DNA from: Rhizocola hellebori
GTDB lineage: Bacteria; Actinomycetota; Actinomycetes; Mycobacteriales; Micromonosporaceae
Length of the DNA: 64,000 bases
Assembly (NCBI RefSeq): GCF_016862955.1
Contig: NZ_BONY01000035.1
Location: forward strand, 1 to 64,000
Direction: 5' to 3'
Under the pieces are notes generated by a model. The model worked only from the letters and a program-made list of their open reading frames with translations, was not told where the DNA came from and ran no database searches. The position numbers were made by a program, and so were the translations under genes. This document shows, one piece after another, positions 1 to 7,778 of the stretch. The first letter of the stretch is position 1; every line of letters begins with the position of its first letter.

Positions 1-66
1 GACACCGGCGCGGCGCTGCGATATTGGCGCGTGCGAAGCAAACGCGCGGCAGCGCGCGGGCGATTG

Positions 67-1407
67 CTACCACGGGGTAAGTAGGACGGCTTCGATGATG
101 ACGGCCGTCAATGCGCCGATTCCGGCTAGTAACAGGGGTGCGGGCGGTGTTGGGCCGCCGCGCTCTTCGGGTGCCACCGCGGCGACCACGAGCCATGGGA
201 AAAATGGCAGCCACGCGTGCTCTATGCCGCCCCGGGCGAGGCCCGCGCCGATGGAGAAAAGCACCGCGGCCGCGGCCCCGAGCATGAATGGCCAGCCAGG
301 TGTGTTGCGCAGCTTGCGAATGCTGGCATAGAGGACCGGGCCCGTGGCCAGCAGCAACGCACAGACGCTGATCAATCCCCACCAGAGTGCCGACCGTTCC
401 GGTTCTATACGCTGCCCGAAATCCGCGTAAGCGGCGGCGAGCCCGTCGGTCCACGCGAATCCGCACAGCGAGGCGAGCAGCACCGGTATTAACACGCTCA
501 ATCCGCTGAAGAGGTTCAGTGCCGGGCGACGGCGCGCGAAGTAGATGCCCACTATGGACAGACCAAGCCAGCCCGCGGAATAGGAGAACAGCGCGGCGAC
601 ACCGAGCAACAGTCCGGCCAGGACGGCCCAGGCCGCCGCTGTCCAGCCACTGTGCCTGGTGGCTCGCAAGCCGGCCACCGTCATCGCGGCGGCGATGGTG
701 AGCACGACGGCGTCCATCGAGACGGCAAGCCATACGGCGTAAGGGGCGAGCACCATCACCGGAAAGAAATGACGAGCGGCGATTTCACCACTTACATCTC
801 GTACCGCCGACAGGACAAGGGGTGCGGCAAGTGCCCCGATAGCGGTCACCAAAATGGCCAGACCGAAGTGACCGGTTATGCCAATACGCTGCAACGCCCA
901 CAGGACAAGCACCGGTCCCGGCGGGTGGCCGCGCGTGGCAATGGTGTGCTCGGCGTTGCGGCTGGTGAAGGTGCGCAGGTAACCGAGTGGGTCGTCGCCC
1001 ACGTCCTGCACATCGCCGAGATAGCTGTCCGGCGTGAGCGAACGGGTCAGCCCGTCCAGGCCGTCCACCAGTGCCAGGGAAACGGCCCAGGCGAACAAAC
1101 CGGCCGCGGATCCCAGCCGTATCACCCACCACCGCACCGAATCCAGGTAGCCGCGTCGCGAGACGAGCAACACCGCGCCGGCGACCGCCGGTGCCGCAAG
1201 CGACAGCGGCGAGATTTCGAACCGGTAGCGGCCTAGGAAAGGCGCGCTCGCTGTGCCAAGTCGTGCGCCGCTGCGCACCGCCAGCCAGGTGAGCAAGACG
1301 CCGATAGCGACCAGCATCAACCACCCTGCCAGGTCTCTTTGCTCGCGTGTCCCCACGGCGGACCACGCTATCGGGTACCCGACAGGAGTGCGCGTGTCGG
1401 TTGGCAA
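67..1407 (-). CDS. Multi-pass membrane protein, GT-C glycosyltransferase-like
   Basis: The 446-residue protein has about ten hydrophobic segments. Between the second and third lies a long polar loop, roughly residues 110-165, with acidic residues and the run RGHPPGPVLVLWAL. Such an external loop before a Pro-rich helix start is typical of GT-C lipid-linked sugar transferases of actinobacteria, which act at the outer membrane face. I do not see a decisive catalytic motif, so the family call is inference. The furthest start is a TTG at 1405-1407 without a clear ribosome site; an in-frame GTG at 1354-1356 is an alternative and would still keep every membrane segment. The gene is divergent from the HTH gene at 1497. 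Confidence 0.6.
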   Translation of the reverse strand: MPTDTRTPVGYPIAWSAVGTREQRDLAGWLMLVAIGVLLTWLAVRSGARLGTASAPFLGRYRFEISPLSLAAPAVAGAVLLVSRRGYLDSVRWWVIRLGSAAGLFAWAVSLALVDGLDGLTRSLTPDSYLGDVQDVGDDPLGYLRTFTSRNAEHTIATRGHPPGPVLVLWALQRIGITGHFGLAILVTAIGALAAPLVLSAVRDVSGEIAARHFFPVMVLAPYAVWLAVSMDAVVLTIAAAMTVAGLRATRHSGWTAAAWAVLAGLLLGVAALFSYSAGWLGLSIVGIYFARRRPALNLFSGLSVLIPVLLASLCGFAWTDGLAAAYADFGQRIEPERSALWWGLISVCALLLATGPVLYASIRKLRNTPGWPFMLGAAAAVLFSIGAGLARGGIEHAWLPFFPWLVVAAVAPEERGGPTPPAPLLLAGIGALTAVIIEAVLLTPW

Positions 1408-1438
1408 GAAATTGATATCTAGCGCATGATCGTCCGAG

Positions 1439-1460
1439 GCGGTCTAATAGATGAGACCGC
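1439..1460. promoter_or_regulatory. 7-bp inverted repeat upstream of HTH gene
   Basis: GCGGTCT (1439-1445) and AGACCGC (1454-1460) form a perfect inverted repeat with an 8-base spacer. It lies between the divergent gene starts at 1407 and 1497, 36 bases before the HTH gene start. It could be an operator, possibly autoregulatory, or a small hairpin in the leader. Confidence 0.4.
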
Positions 1461-1496
1461 AAAGTCCGTATCGTCACTAGGACGTGAGGGAATCAC

Positions 1497-1724
1497 ATGG
1501 CAGCCACAGGCACAGCTAGCACGACGGAGAAGGGTCGCCGAATCGTCGGGACCGAACGTCAAACGCTCGCCAAAGACCTCGTGAAGCGCTACACAGGCGG
1601 CGAGAGCATTCGGGCGCTGGCCGCTTCGACCGGCCGCTCGTATGGATTCATCCACCGGGTACTCACCGAGTCGGGTGTCCAGCTTCGCCAGCGCGGCGGC
1701 GCCCGTCGGCGCAAAAAGGCATGA
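1497..1724 (+). CDS. Small helix-turn-helix protein (Rv1473A-like)
   Basis: This basic 75-residue protein carries one helix-turn-helix, around residues 25-58. SIRALAASTGRSYGFIHRVL fits the pattern of a DNA-binding HTH_11/HTH_38-type motif. The tail is Arg/Lys-rich (RQRGGARRRKKA). The start ATG follows a GAGG-type site. Similar small HTH proteins are common in actinobacteria, and in M. tuberculosis one (Rv1473A, from memory) lies beside the same enoyl-CoA hydratase and ABC transporter as here. It is probably a transcription or nucleoid-associated factor; its target is unknown. The enoyl-CoA hydratase gene begins 64 bases downstream on the same strand. Confidence 0.8.
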   Translation: MAATGTASTTEKGRRIVGTERQTLAKDLVKRYTGGESIRALAASTGRSYGFIHRVLTESGVQLRQRGGARRRKKA

Positions 1725-1788
1725 AAATGCTGGCTGGCGATGGCGGTGCTGTCGCCAGCGAAGAAAACCCCCTGGAAGCCGGGCGGGG

Positions 1789-2538
1789 ATGACCACGACC
1801 GGCTTCCGCGCAACGCAGGACGGTCCAGTTGCGACGGTCACTTTGGACCGCCCGCAGGCGCGCAACGCACAGACCCCGGCTATGTGGCTCGCTCTAGCGG
1901 ATTTCGCTAGAAGCTTGAGCGGTGACACCAGAATTGTTGTCCTGAAGGGCGAGGGCCCTTCCTTTTCGGCTGGCCTCGATCGCAGCATCATGGGTGAGGA
2001 GCTCGGCTCGGTAGCCGCGTTGACCCCCGAAGCCGCCGCCGACCGGATCGCTTCGTATCAGGCCGGCTTCTCCTGGCTGCGCCGGCCCGACCTGATCTCC
2101 ATCGCCGCCGTGCAGGGCCACGCCATCGGCGCGGGGTTCCAGCTAGCCCTCGCCTGCGACCTGCGCGTGGTGGCCGAAGACGTTTCGTTCTCCATGGCCG
2201 AGGTCACTTTGGGTTTGGTACCGGATCTGACCGGCTCCAAACGCCTGGTCGAACTCGTCGGCTACGCCCGGGCGCTAGAGCTGTGCGCCACCGGCCGCCG
2301 CGTCGGCGCGGCCGAAGCTGACCGGATCGGCCTGGCGAACCTGGTGGTCCCCGGCGCCGAGCTCGAGTCGGCCACGAGTGACCTCGTGGCGGCGTTGCTC
2401 GCCGGCAACCTGCACGCCGTCCGGGAGATAAAGGCGCTGCTGCTGGCCGCAATGGGCCGGGGATTCCCGGAGCAGGAGCGCGCCGAGCGGGAGGCGCAGA
2501 CCCGCCGCATCCGGGATCTAGCCGGGATCGGCGAATAG
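1789..2538 (+). CDS. Enoyl-CoA hydratase/isomerase family protein
   Basis: A 249-residue crotonase-fold protein. The oxyanion-hole segments are visible as FSAGLD (about residue 60) and HAIGAGFQLALACDLRV (about residue 110). At the position of the first catalytic Glu of classical hydratases (GGGxELAxxCD) this protein has Gln (GFQLALACD); the second Glu is kept in AEVTLGLVPD. Hydration activity may therefore be altered, and the protein may act as isomerase, hydrolase or other crotonase. The ATG at 1789 was chosen because the family N-terminus (xFRATQDGPVATVTLDRP) starts there; the frame opens upstream without homology. It matches echA12 of M. tuberculosis by position. Confidence 0.85.
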   Translation: MTTTGFRATQDGPVATVTLDRPQARNAQTPAMWLALADFARSLSGDTRIVVLKGEGPSFSAGLDRSIMGEELGSVAALTPEAAADRIASYQAGFSWLRRPDLISIAAVQGHAIGAGFQLALACDLRVVAEDVSFSMAEVTLGLVPDLTGSKRLVELVGYARALELCATGRRVGAAEADRIGLANLVVPGAELESATSDLVAALLAGNLHAVREIKALLLAAMGRGFPEQERAEREAQTRRIRDLAGIGE

Positions 2539-2637
2539 CCAAGCCGTTATGTCTCGGCCGCGCCCAAGTGGCGAGTCGCGTCGGCCTGCCTACACCGCAG
2601 AGCCTCCAAGCGACTCACCACCAGGGCGAGCTAGGTT

Positions 2638-4563
2638 ATGGGTGTGAGCTATGGTCATGGCGGTGGCATGGAGGTGCTGCTTCGTTCGATGCGGCGGGGT
2701 CAGCGCGTCGACAAGCGGAAGATCGGCCGCGCCACCGCCCGGCGCATTCTGGCTTTCGCCAAGCCCTATAAGCGAGAGATAACCGTCTTTCTCCTGGTCA
2801 TCATCCTGGCCGCGATCATCGGTGTGGTGACCCCGGTGCTGGCCGGTCAGGTGGTGAACACCATCACCCAGGGCGGCCCCGAGGCGGGCCGCGACGTGAT
2901 GCGCATCGCGCTCATCATTGCCGCGCTGGCGGTGTTCAGTGCCGGGCTTTCGCTGGCGGAGCGATGGTTCTCCGCGCGCATCGGAGAAGGTCTAATTTTC
3001 GATTTAAGGACGAAGGTCTACGACCACGTCCAGCAACAGCCGGTCCAGTTCTTCACCCGCGCCCAGACCGGCGCGCTGGTGAGCCGGCTCAACAACGACG
3101 TGATGGGTGCCCAGCGGGCCTTCACCTCCACCCTGTCCGGGGTGGTCAGCAACATCATCCGGCTGGTCCTCACGGCCGCGGTGATGCTGACGCTGTCCTG
3201 GCAGATCACCCTCATCTCGCTGACGCTTCTTCCGGTCTTCATCCTCCCGGCCCGCCGGGTGGGGCACCGCCTTGCCGCCATCACCAAGGAGTCCTACGAC
3301 CTCGACGCCAAGATGAACGCCACCATGACCGAGCGGTTCGGCGTCGCGGGGGCCCTGCTGGTAAAGCTTTTTGGCCATCCCGAGACCGAGTCGGTGCGGT
3401 TCTCGACGCGGGCAGCCCGGGTGCGCGACATCGGCGTGCAGTCCGCGATGTATTCACGCACCTTCTTCATGGCCATGATGCTCGTCGCCTCGCTCGCGCA
3501 AGCGCTCGTCTACGGCCTCGGCGGGTGGTACGCGGTGAACGGTCAGCTCAACGCCGGTCAGGTGGTGTCCCTGGCGATGCTGCTGACCAGCCTCTACGGC
3601 CCGATCACCGCGTTGTCGAACGTGCGTGTCGATGTGATGGGGGCGCTGGTCTCCTTCGACCGCGTCTTCGAGGTGCTCGACCTGCCGCCGGGAATCGCCG
3701 AGAAGCCCGACGCGGTGGCGGTGCCCAAGGGATCGTCCACTGTGGAGTTTCGCGACGTCCACTTCCGCTATCCCACCGCGGCCGAGATTTCGCTGGCCTC
3801 GCTGGAGGACGTCTCGACGCTGGAGCGCACGGCCACCGAGCCGGTGCTGCGCGGGGTTTCCTTCACGGTGGAGCCCGGCCAGCTCGTGGCGCTGGTAGGC
3901 ACCTCCGGCGCGGGGAAGACCACCACCTCGATGCTGGTCAGCCGGGTTTACGACGTGACCGAAGGCGCTGTCCTGGTGGGCGGTGTCGACGTGCGCGACG
4001 CCACCCTGGCCTCGATTCGCGAGACCATCGGGGTGGTGACACAGGACGCTCACCTGTTCCACGAGACGATCGCGGAGAACCTGCGCTACGCCAAGCCCGA
4101 CGCCACCGACGAGGAGCTGTGGGAGGCGCTGCGCGGCGCGCAGATCTCTTCGGTGGTCAAGGCCATGCCCGACGGCCTCGACACGATCGTGGGCGAGCGG
4201 GGCTACCGGTTCTCCGGCGGCGAGAAGCAGCGCATCGCGATCGCGCGCCTGCTGCTCAAGGCGCCGTCGATCGTGATCCTCGACGAGGCGACCGCTCACC
4301 TCGACTCGGAAAGCGAGGCGGCCGTTCAGGAAGCGCTGACAACGGCTTTGGTCGGGCGCACCGCGCTGGTGATCGCCCACCGCCTGTCCACCGTGCGGGA
4401 AGCCGACCAGATCCTGGTCCTCGACCAAGGCCGCATCGTGCAGCGCGGCACCCACGAGCAGCTGCTCGTCTCGGGTGGCCTCTATGCTGATCTCTATCGG
4501 ACGCAGTTCGCTGTCGTGGACTCGCCACGTCCGCTGTCCGTTGCGCTTGCCGAACCTGCGTAA
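2638..4563 (+). CDS. ABC transporter, fused permease-ATPase (exporter type)
   Basis: A 641-residue half-transporter. A type IV exporter membrane domain with six helices (about residues 45-335) is followed by a nucleotide-binding domain. The Walker A GTSGAGKTT lies near residue 421, the signature FSGGEKQRI near 524, Walker B IVILDEAT near 546, and the H-loop in IAHRLS near 580. It should work as a homodimer, or with another half-transporter, exporting a hydrophobic compound or peptide across the cell membrane; the substrate cannot be read from sequence. ATG 2638 is the first in-frame start; ATG 2668 is possible. It is syntenic with Rv1473 by position. A lipoprotein gene follows after 9 bases. 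Confidence 0.9.
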   Translation: MGVSYGHGGGMEVLLRSMRRGQRVDKRKIGRATARRILAFAKPYKREITVFLLVIILAAIIGVVTPVLAGQVVNTITQGGPEAGRDVMRIALIIAALAVFSAGLSLAERWFSARIGEGLIFDLRTKVYDHVQQQPVQFFTRAQTGALVSRLNNDVMGAQRAFTSTLSGVVSNIIRLVLTAAVMLTLSWQITLISLTLLPVFILPARRVGHRLAAITKESYDLDAKMNATMTERFGVAGALLVKLFGHPETESVRFSTRAARVRDIGVQSAMYSRTFFMAMMLVASLAQALVYGLGGWYAVNGQLNAGQVVSLAMLLTSLYGPITALSNVRVDVMGALVSFDRVFEVLDLPPGIAEKPDAVAVPKGSSTVEFRDVHFRYPTAAEISLASLEDVSTLERTATEPVLRGVSFTVEPGQLVALVGTSGAGKTTTSMLVSRVYDVTEGAVLVGGVDVRDATLASIRETIGVVTQDAHLFHETIAENLRYAKPDATDEELWEALRGAQISSVVKAMPDGLDTIVGERGYRFSGGEKQRIAIARLLLKAPSIVILDEATAHLDSESEAAVQEALTTALVGRTALVIAHRLSTVREADQILVLDQGRIVQRGTHEQLLVSGGLYADLYRTQFAVVDSPRPLSVALAEPA

Positions 4564-4572
4564 GCTGCCTGG

Positions 4573-5058
4573 GTGACCCCTTATGTGCGCCGTTTCCTTG
4601 CCATCGCCGCCGTTGGCGCGGCTTTGTTCACTGTCAGCGCGTGTGCCGATGTTCCGCAGGACGAGCCGGGCGCCAGCGTGAAGCCCAGCATCACCAAGGC
4701 GGCATTGGCAGATAAGAAGACCAGCTGTGACGCCTACAAGGCGCTTGACTCCGAGACGCAGGCCAAGCTGGAGCCGCTCGCCGCGGACCTGTCCGCGGCT
4801 CAGTCCGACCCGGTGAAGGCGCTTGGCGCCCTGTCGCAGGTGAAGACGCTGATTGCCCAGCAGGAGACCAAGCTTTCCGCGATCACCGACCAGGCCGGCG
4901 ACGCCGAGGTCAAAGTGGCGCTGCAGACCAGGCTCACCGAGGTCCGCAAGCTCAAGACCGACCTCGACGCGGCCGGCACCGATCCGGCGAAGCTTCAAGC
5001 CGTCTTCGAGACCGTCGACGACAAGAAGAGCGACCCGGTGAAGGTCGCCTGCCTCTGA
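4573..5058 (+). CDS. Small secreted lipoprotein
   Basis: A 161-residue protein from a GTG start 9 bases after the ABC transporter stop, so probably co-transcribed with it. The N-terminus is a lipoprotein signal: basic MTPYVRR, a hydrophobic core, and lipobox TVSAC with the Cys near residue 24. The mature part is helical, charged and Lys/Gln-rich (PLAADLSAAQSDP, TKLSAITDQAGDA) and probably forms a helical bundle. No enzymatic motif is seen. Its job next to an exporter is unknown. The stop TGA abuts the convergent SDR stop through a TGATCA palindrome at 5056-5061, so the two genes end back to back. Confidence 0.75.
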   Translation: MTPYVRRFLAIAAVGAALFTVSACADVPQDEPGASVKPSITKAALADKKTSCDAYKALDSETQAKLEPLAADLSAAQSDPVKALGALSQVKTLIAQQETKLSAITDQAGDAEVKVALQTRLTEVRKLKTDLDAAGTDPAKLQAVFETVDDKKSDPVKVACL

Positions 5059-5820
5059 TCAGATGACCCGCAGCGCGCCGCCATCGATCGGGATGGTCAA
5101 CCCGGTGAGGTAGCTCGCGGCGGGCGAGAGCACGAAAGCGGCGACCCGTCCGAACTCGGCCGGGTCGCCGAGCCGTCCCAGGGGGATGCTCGCCTCGGCT
5201 TGCGCCCGCGCGGCGGCGGCGTCACCGGTCGCCGCGAACAGCTCCCGGTTGCGATCGGTGAGAATGCGGTGGGGGAGCAGGCTCACCACGCGCACATTGT
5301 GGGCGGCGAATTCGTCGGCCATATCTTTGGCCGCACCGGCCAGCCCGGGCCTTAGCCCGTTGGAGAGGCCCAGCCCCGGCACCGGGCTGCGGCTGGAACT
5401 GGAGAGCACCAAGGCGATGGCCCCACCGTGTTCCATTGCCCCGGCCACCGTGCGGGCCATCCGTACCGTACCTAGGAAAACGGTTTCGAAGGCCTCTTGC
5501 CATTGCTGATCGGTCACCGTGGCGGCGGTGCCGCGGGCCGGGCCGCCCACCGAGACCAGCGCGCCGTCGAGCCGCCCGAAATTCTCTTTGGCCGCGCTCA
5601 CCAGGCGGCCGGGGGTGGCCGGGTCGGTCAGGTCGGCGGCGATGCCCACCGCCGCGCCCGGGCCGCCGAGTTCTTTGACCGCGGTGGCCAGCCGGTTCTC
5701 ATCGCGCGCCGACACGACCACCTTCGCGCCGTCGTCGACCAGGCACCGCGCTGTGGCGAAGCCCAGCCCGCGCGAGGCGCCCGTGGCGATGAAAACCCGG
5801 CCGGACAGTCCCAAATCCAT
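5059..5820 (-). CDS. SDR-family protein lacking the Tyr-Lys catalytic pair
   Basis: A 253-residue Rossmann protein with the NAD(P)-binding motif TGASRGLG at residues 13-20, an NNAG-equivalent region, and a C-terminal SYLTGLTIPIDGG typical of FabG-like enzymes. The usual YxxxK is missing: after the Ser run ALVLSSSSRSP, the segment reads GLGLSNGLRPGLAG, where Tyr would be Ser/Asn and Lys is replaced near Arg. This matches a known subgroup of FabG-like proteins with SNxLR at this place, so it is not a sequencing accident. Substrate and even redox activity are unknown. The gene is convergent with the lipoprotein and lies 10 bases after the YbjQ-like gene. Confidence 0.85.
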   Translation of the reverse strand: MDLGLSGRVFIATGASRGLGFATARCLVDDGAKVVVSARDENRLATAVKELGGPGAAVGIAADLTDPATPGRLVSAAKENFGRLDGALVSVGGPARGTAATVTDQQWQEAFETVFLGTVRMARTVAGAMEHGGAIALVLSSSSRSPVPGLGLSNGLRPGLAGAAKDMADEFAAHNVRVVSLLPHRILTDRNRELFAATGDAAAARAQAEASIPLGRLGDPAEFGRVAAFVLSPAASYLTGLTIPIDGGALRVI

Positions 5821-5830
5821 GAGGGGAATC

Positions 5831-6139
5831 CTATGTCAACTCCTCAGCGGCGCTGGAATCCTTGCGTGTCACCACTGCCATGCCGTGAACGGAGATCTCC
5901 ATCCACGACTCACCTACGTCGCGATGGTCGAAGCGCACTGAGAGCACGGCATTCGCGCCCCTTCCCTGTGCCGCTTCCACCATGTTTCGCACCGCATCGC
6001 TGCGCCATGCCGTCAGCAGATCGCGCAGGCGCGGGCCTGTCATTGCCGGTGAGCGCCGTCGTGTGATCACAGCCAGCACCCGCCCCAGCACCCTTGTCAC
6101 CGTTTGACCGGGGATGTGTTCGGTGGTCACCACCATCAT
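5831..6139 (-). CDS. YbjQ / UPF0145 family protein
   Basis: This 102-residue protein matches the YbjQ (DUF74) family: N-terminal VVTTEHIPGQTVTRVLGRV, a central RNMVEAAQGRGANAVLSVRFD, and C-terminal EISVHGMAVV. The family forms small pentameric-type beta/alpha proteins sometimes called heavy-metal-binding; the function is not established. The frame is open further upstream, but the family starts at MMVVTTE. GTGAGGA sits just before the paired ATGs at 6139 and 6136; either may be used. It is likely co-transcribed with the downstream SDR gene. Confidence 0.8.
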   Translation of the reverse strand: MMVVTTEHIPGQTVTRVLGRVLAVITRRRSPAMTGPRLRDLLTAWRSDAVRNMVEAAQGRGANAVLSVRFDHRDVGESWMEISVHGMAVVTRKDSSAAEELT

Positions 6140-6234
6140 TTCCTCACCCCCAAAGTACGTCTCGAATAGCGCTACCCCCGCATGCTCGTGGGAAAACAGG
6201 TGTGAGCGCGCCACGACCCGGGTACTGACCGTTC

Positions 6235-6798
6235 ATGACGGATCTTTGTGAGGAGCTGTTGCTCACCATGAAGCGCGCCGGTGCCGTGCTCAGACGCAAC
6301 GACATCCCCTTCGCGCTGATGGGCGGTTTCGCCGTCTACGCGCGCGGTGGCACCTCCAGCGACCACGATGTGGACTTCCTGATCCGGCCCGGTGACGCAG
6401 CCCGGGTCCTCGCCGTCTTCGCCGAGGCCGGATTCTCCACGGAGCGTCCTCCGGAGGACTGGCTCGTCAAGGCCTACGACGAGGGTCGGCTGATCGACTT
6501 CATCTTCCGTCCGGTGGAGCGCCCGGTCACCGACGACACCCTGGCCGAGGCGGAGACCGTTCAGGTCGGTGGCATGCATCTGCCCGTGGTGACCGCCAGC
6601 ACCCTCATGGTGCACAAGCTGCTGGCATTCAATCAGCACAACTGCGACTTCGCTCGGGCGATGCCGTTGGCCCGTTCGCTGCGCGAGCAGATCGACTGGG
6701 ATCTGGTGCGCCGCGAAACCAAGCAATCTCCTTACGCACAAGCGTTTCTGGTCCTTCTGGAGATCCTGCAGGTGATGCCGGACGAGGTGATGGCATGA
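6235..6798 (+). CDS. Nucleotidyltransferase-fold protein
   Basis: A 187-residue protein with the minimal nucleotidyltransferase signature: MGGFAVYARGG followed by SSDHDVDFLI, that is a Gly-Gly motif then two Asp ligands spaced DxD, at about residues 29-50. A third acidic strand, RLIDFIF, lies near residue 85. Such proteins (DUF1814/DUF6036-like, related to AbiEii and MNT toxins) transfer nucleotides to protein or RNA, or are stand-alone enzymes. It starts a three-gene operon with ATGA overlaps into a BON-domain protein and a metallophosphoesterase, so the three products are probably made in fixed proportion. No clear antitoxin is next to it, which weakens a toxin reading. Confidence 0.75.
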   Translation: MTDLCEELLLTMKRAGAVLRRNDIPFALMGGFAVYARGGTSSDHDVDFLIRPGDAARVLAVFAEAGFSTERPPEDWLVKAYDEGRLIDFIFRPVERPVTDDTLAEAETVQVGGMHLPVVTASTLMVHKLLAFNQHNCDFARAMPLARSLREQIDWDLVRRETKQSPYAQAFLVLLEILQVMPDEVMA

Positions 6799-7052
6799 AG
6801 CACGCCGAGCACGATGAGTACGCGGAAGCCTCGGCGCAGCGCGAGCTGGCCGAGGACGGCGGGATAGCCGAACAGGGAATGGAAATCGTCCGGCGCGACG
6901 GCTGTGTGGTGATCCGTGGTGAGGTGGAAAGCGAGCATCGCCGGGATCTGATCGCGCAGCGGGTGGCGGCCCACTTCCCGCACTGCGAGGTCCGCAACGA
7001 CATCGTGGTGGTAAGGGTGGGGCGTCCCATGGAAGCCGAGGAGCTGGCATGA
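6795..7052 (+). CDS. Small BON-domain-like protein
   Basis: An 85-residue acidic protein. Residues 28-75 (EIVRRDGCVVIRGEVESEHR, then a helix and NDIVVVRVGR) fit the BON domain pattern of beta-alpha-beta-beta with a conserved Gly. BON domains bind membranes or lipids or serve as partner modules. It lacks a signal peptide, so it is probably cytosolic. Start and stop both overlap neighbours by four bases (ATGA), so translation is coupled to the nucleotidyltransferase before it and the phosphoesterase after it. The role is not known. Confidence 0.65.
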   Translation: MKHAEHDEYAEASAQRELAEDGGIAEQGMEIVRRDGCVVIRGEVESEHRRDLIAQRVAAHFPHCEVRNDIVVVRVGRPMEAEELA

Positions 7053-7771
7053 TCCGCATCGCGGCGGTCGGTGACGTCCATATGGACGTCGACCTGCTCG
7101 GCCGCTACCGCCCCGCGCTGCTGGAGCTGCCCGAGTGCGCCGATGTGCTGCTGCTCGCCGGTGACCTGACCCGGCACGGCAGCAGGCGCGAAGCGCAGTG
7201 CGTGGCGCAGGAGTTCGGCGGGCTGCAGGTACCGGTGATCGCCGTGCTGGGCAACCACGACCATCATGGCGACGAGCCCGATCAGGTGGTCGAGGTCCTT
7301 GCCGCCAGCGGGATCCAGGTCCTCGAAGGCAGCGGCGTCGTGATCGGCACCCCCGGCGGCAGGCTGGGCGTGGCCGGGGTCAAGGGCTTTGGCGGCGGCT
7401 TCGCCGGCCGGTGCGCCAGCGCGTTCGGCGAGCCGGAGATGAAATCCTTCGTGCGCACCACCGAACACAGCGCCGAGCGGTTGAGCAAATCGTTGCAGGA
7501 GCTGGAGTGTGACCTGCGGGTGGCGTTGACCCACTACGCCCCGGTGCCCGACACCCTCGTCGGCGAACCGCTGGAGATCTACCCTTTCCTCGGCTCGTAC
7601 CTGCTCGGCGAGGCCATCGACTCGGCGCCGGCCGATCTGGCCATCCACGGTCACGCGCATGCCGGAAGCGAGCGCGGTGTCACTCCCGGCGGGGTGCGGG
7701 TCCGCAATGTGGCCCATCCGGTCATCAAGCACGCATACAGTATTTTCAATCTTGATCACGGTGCTGGATAA
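7049..7771 (+). CDS. Calcineurin-type metallophosphoesterase
   Basis: This 240-residue protein carries all blocks of the calcineurin-like phosphoesterase fold: GDVHMD (residues 8-13), GDLT (about 36), GNHDHH (about 68), a metal-ligand His in THYAPV (about 168) and HGHAH (about 205). It binds two metal ions and hydrolyses phosphomonoesters or diesters; the substrate is unknown. It is the third gene of the nucleotidyltransferase-BON operon, ATGA-coupled to the second. An enzyme that adds nucleotides next to one that removes phosphates could make a reversible modification pair, but that is inference only. Confidence 0.88.
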   Translation: MIRIAAVGDVHMDVDLLGRYRPALLELPECADVLLLAGDLTRHGSRREAQCVAQEFGGLQVPVIAVLGNHDHHGDEPDQVVEVLAASGIQVLEGSGVVIGTPGGRLGVAGVKGFGGGFAGRCASAFGEPEMKSFVRTTEHSAERLSKSLQELECDLRVALTHYAPVPDTLVGEPLEIYPFLGSYLLGEAIDSAPADLAIHGHAHAGSERGVTPGGVRVRNVAHPVIKHAYSIFNLDHGAG

Positions 7772-7778
7772 TGACGAC

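Noticed and set aside
3454-4998. Open frame of 514 codons opposite the ABC transporter
   Set aside because: It is antisense to an exporter with intact Walker motifs; no ribosome site or family pattern.
6235-6798. AbiEii or MNT toxin-antitoxin
   Set aside because: The nucleotidyltransferase signature is present but no HEPN or AbiEi partner is adjacent; the neighbours are BON-like and phosphoesterase genes.
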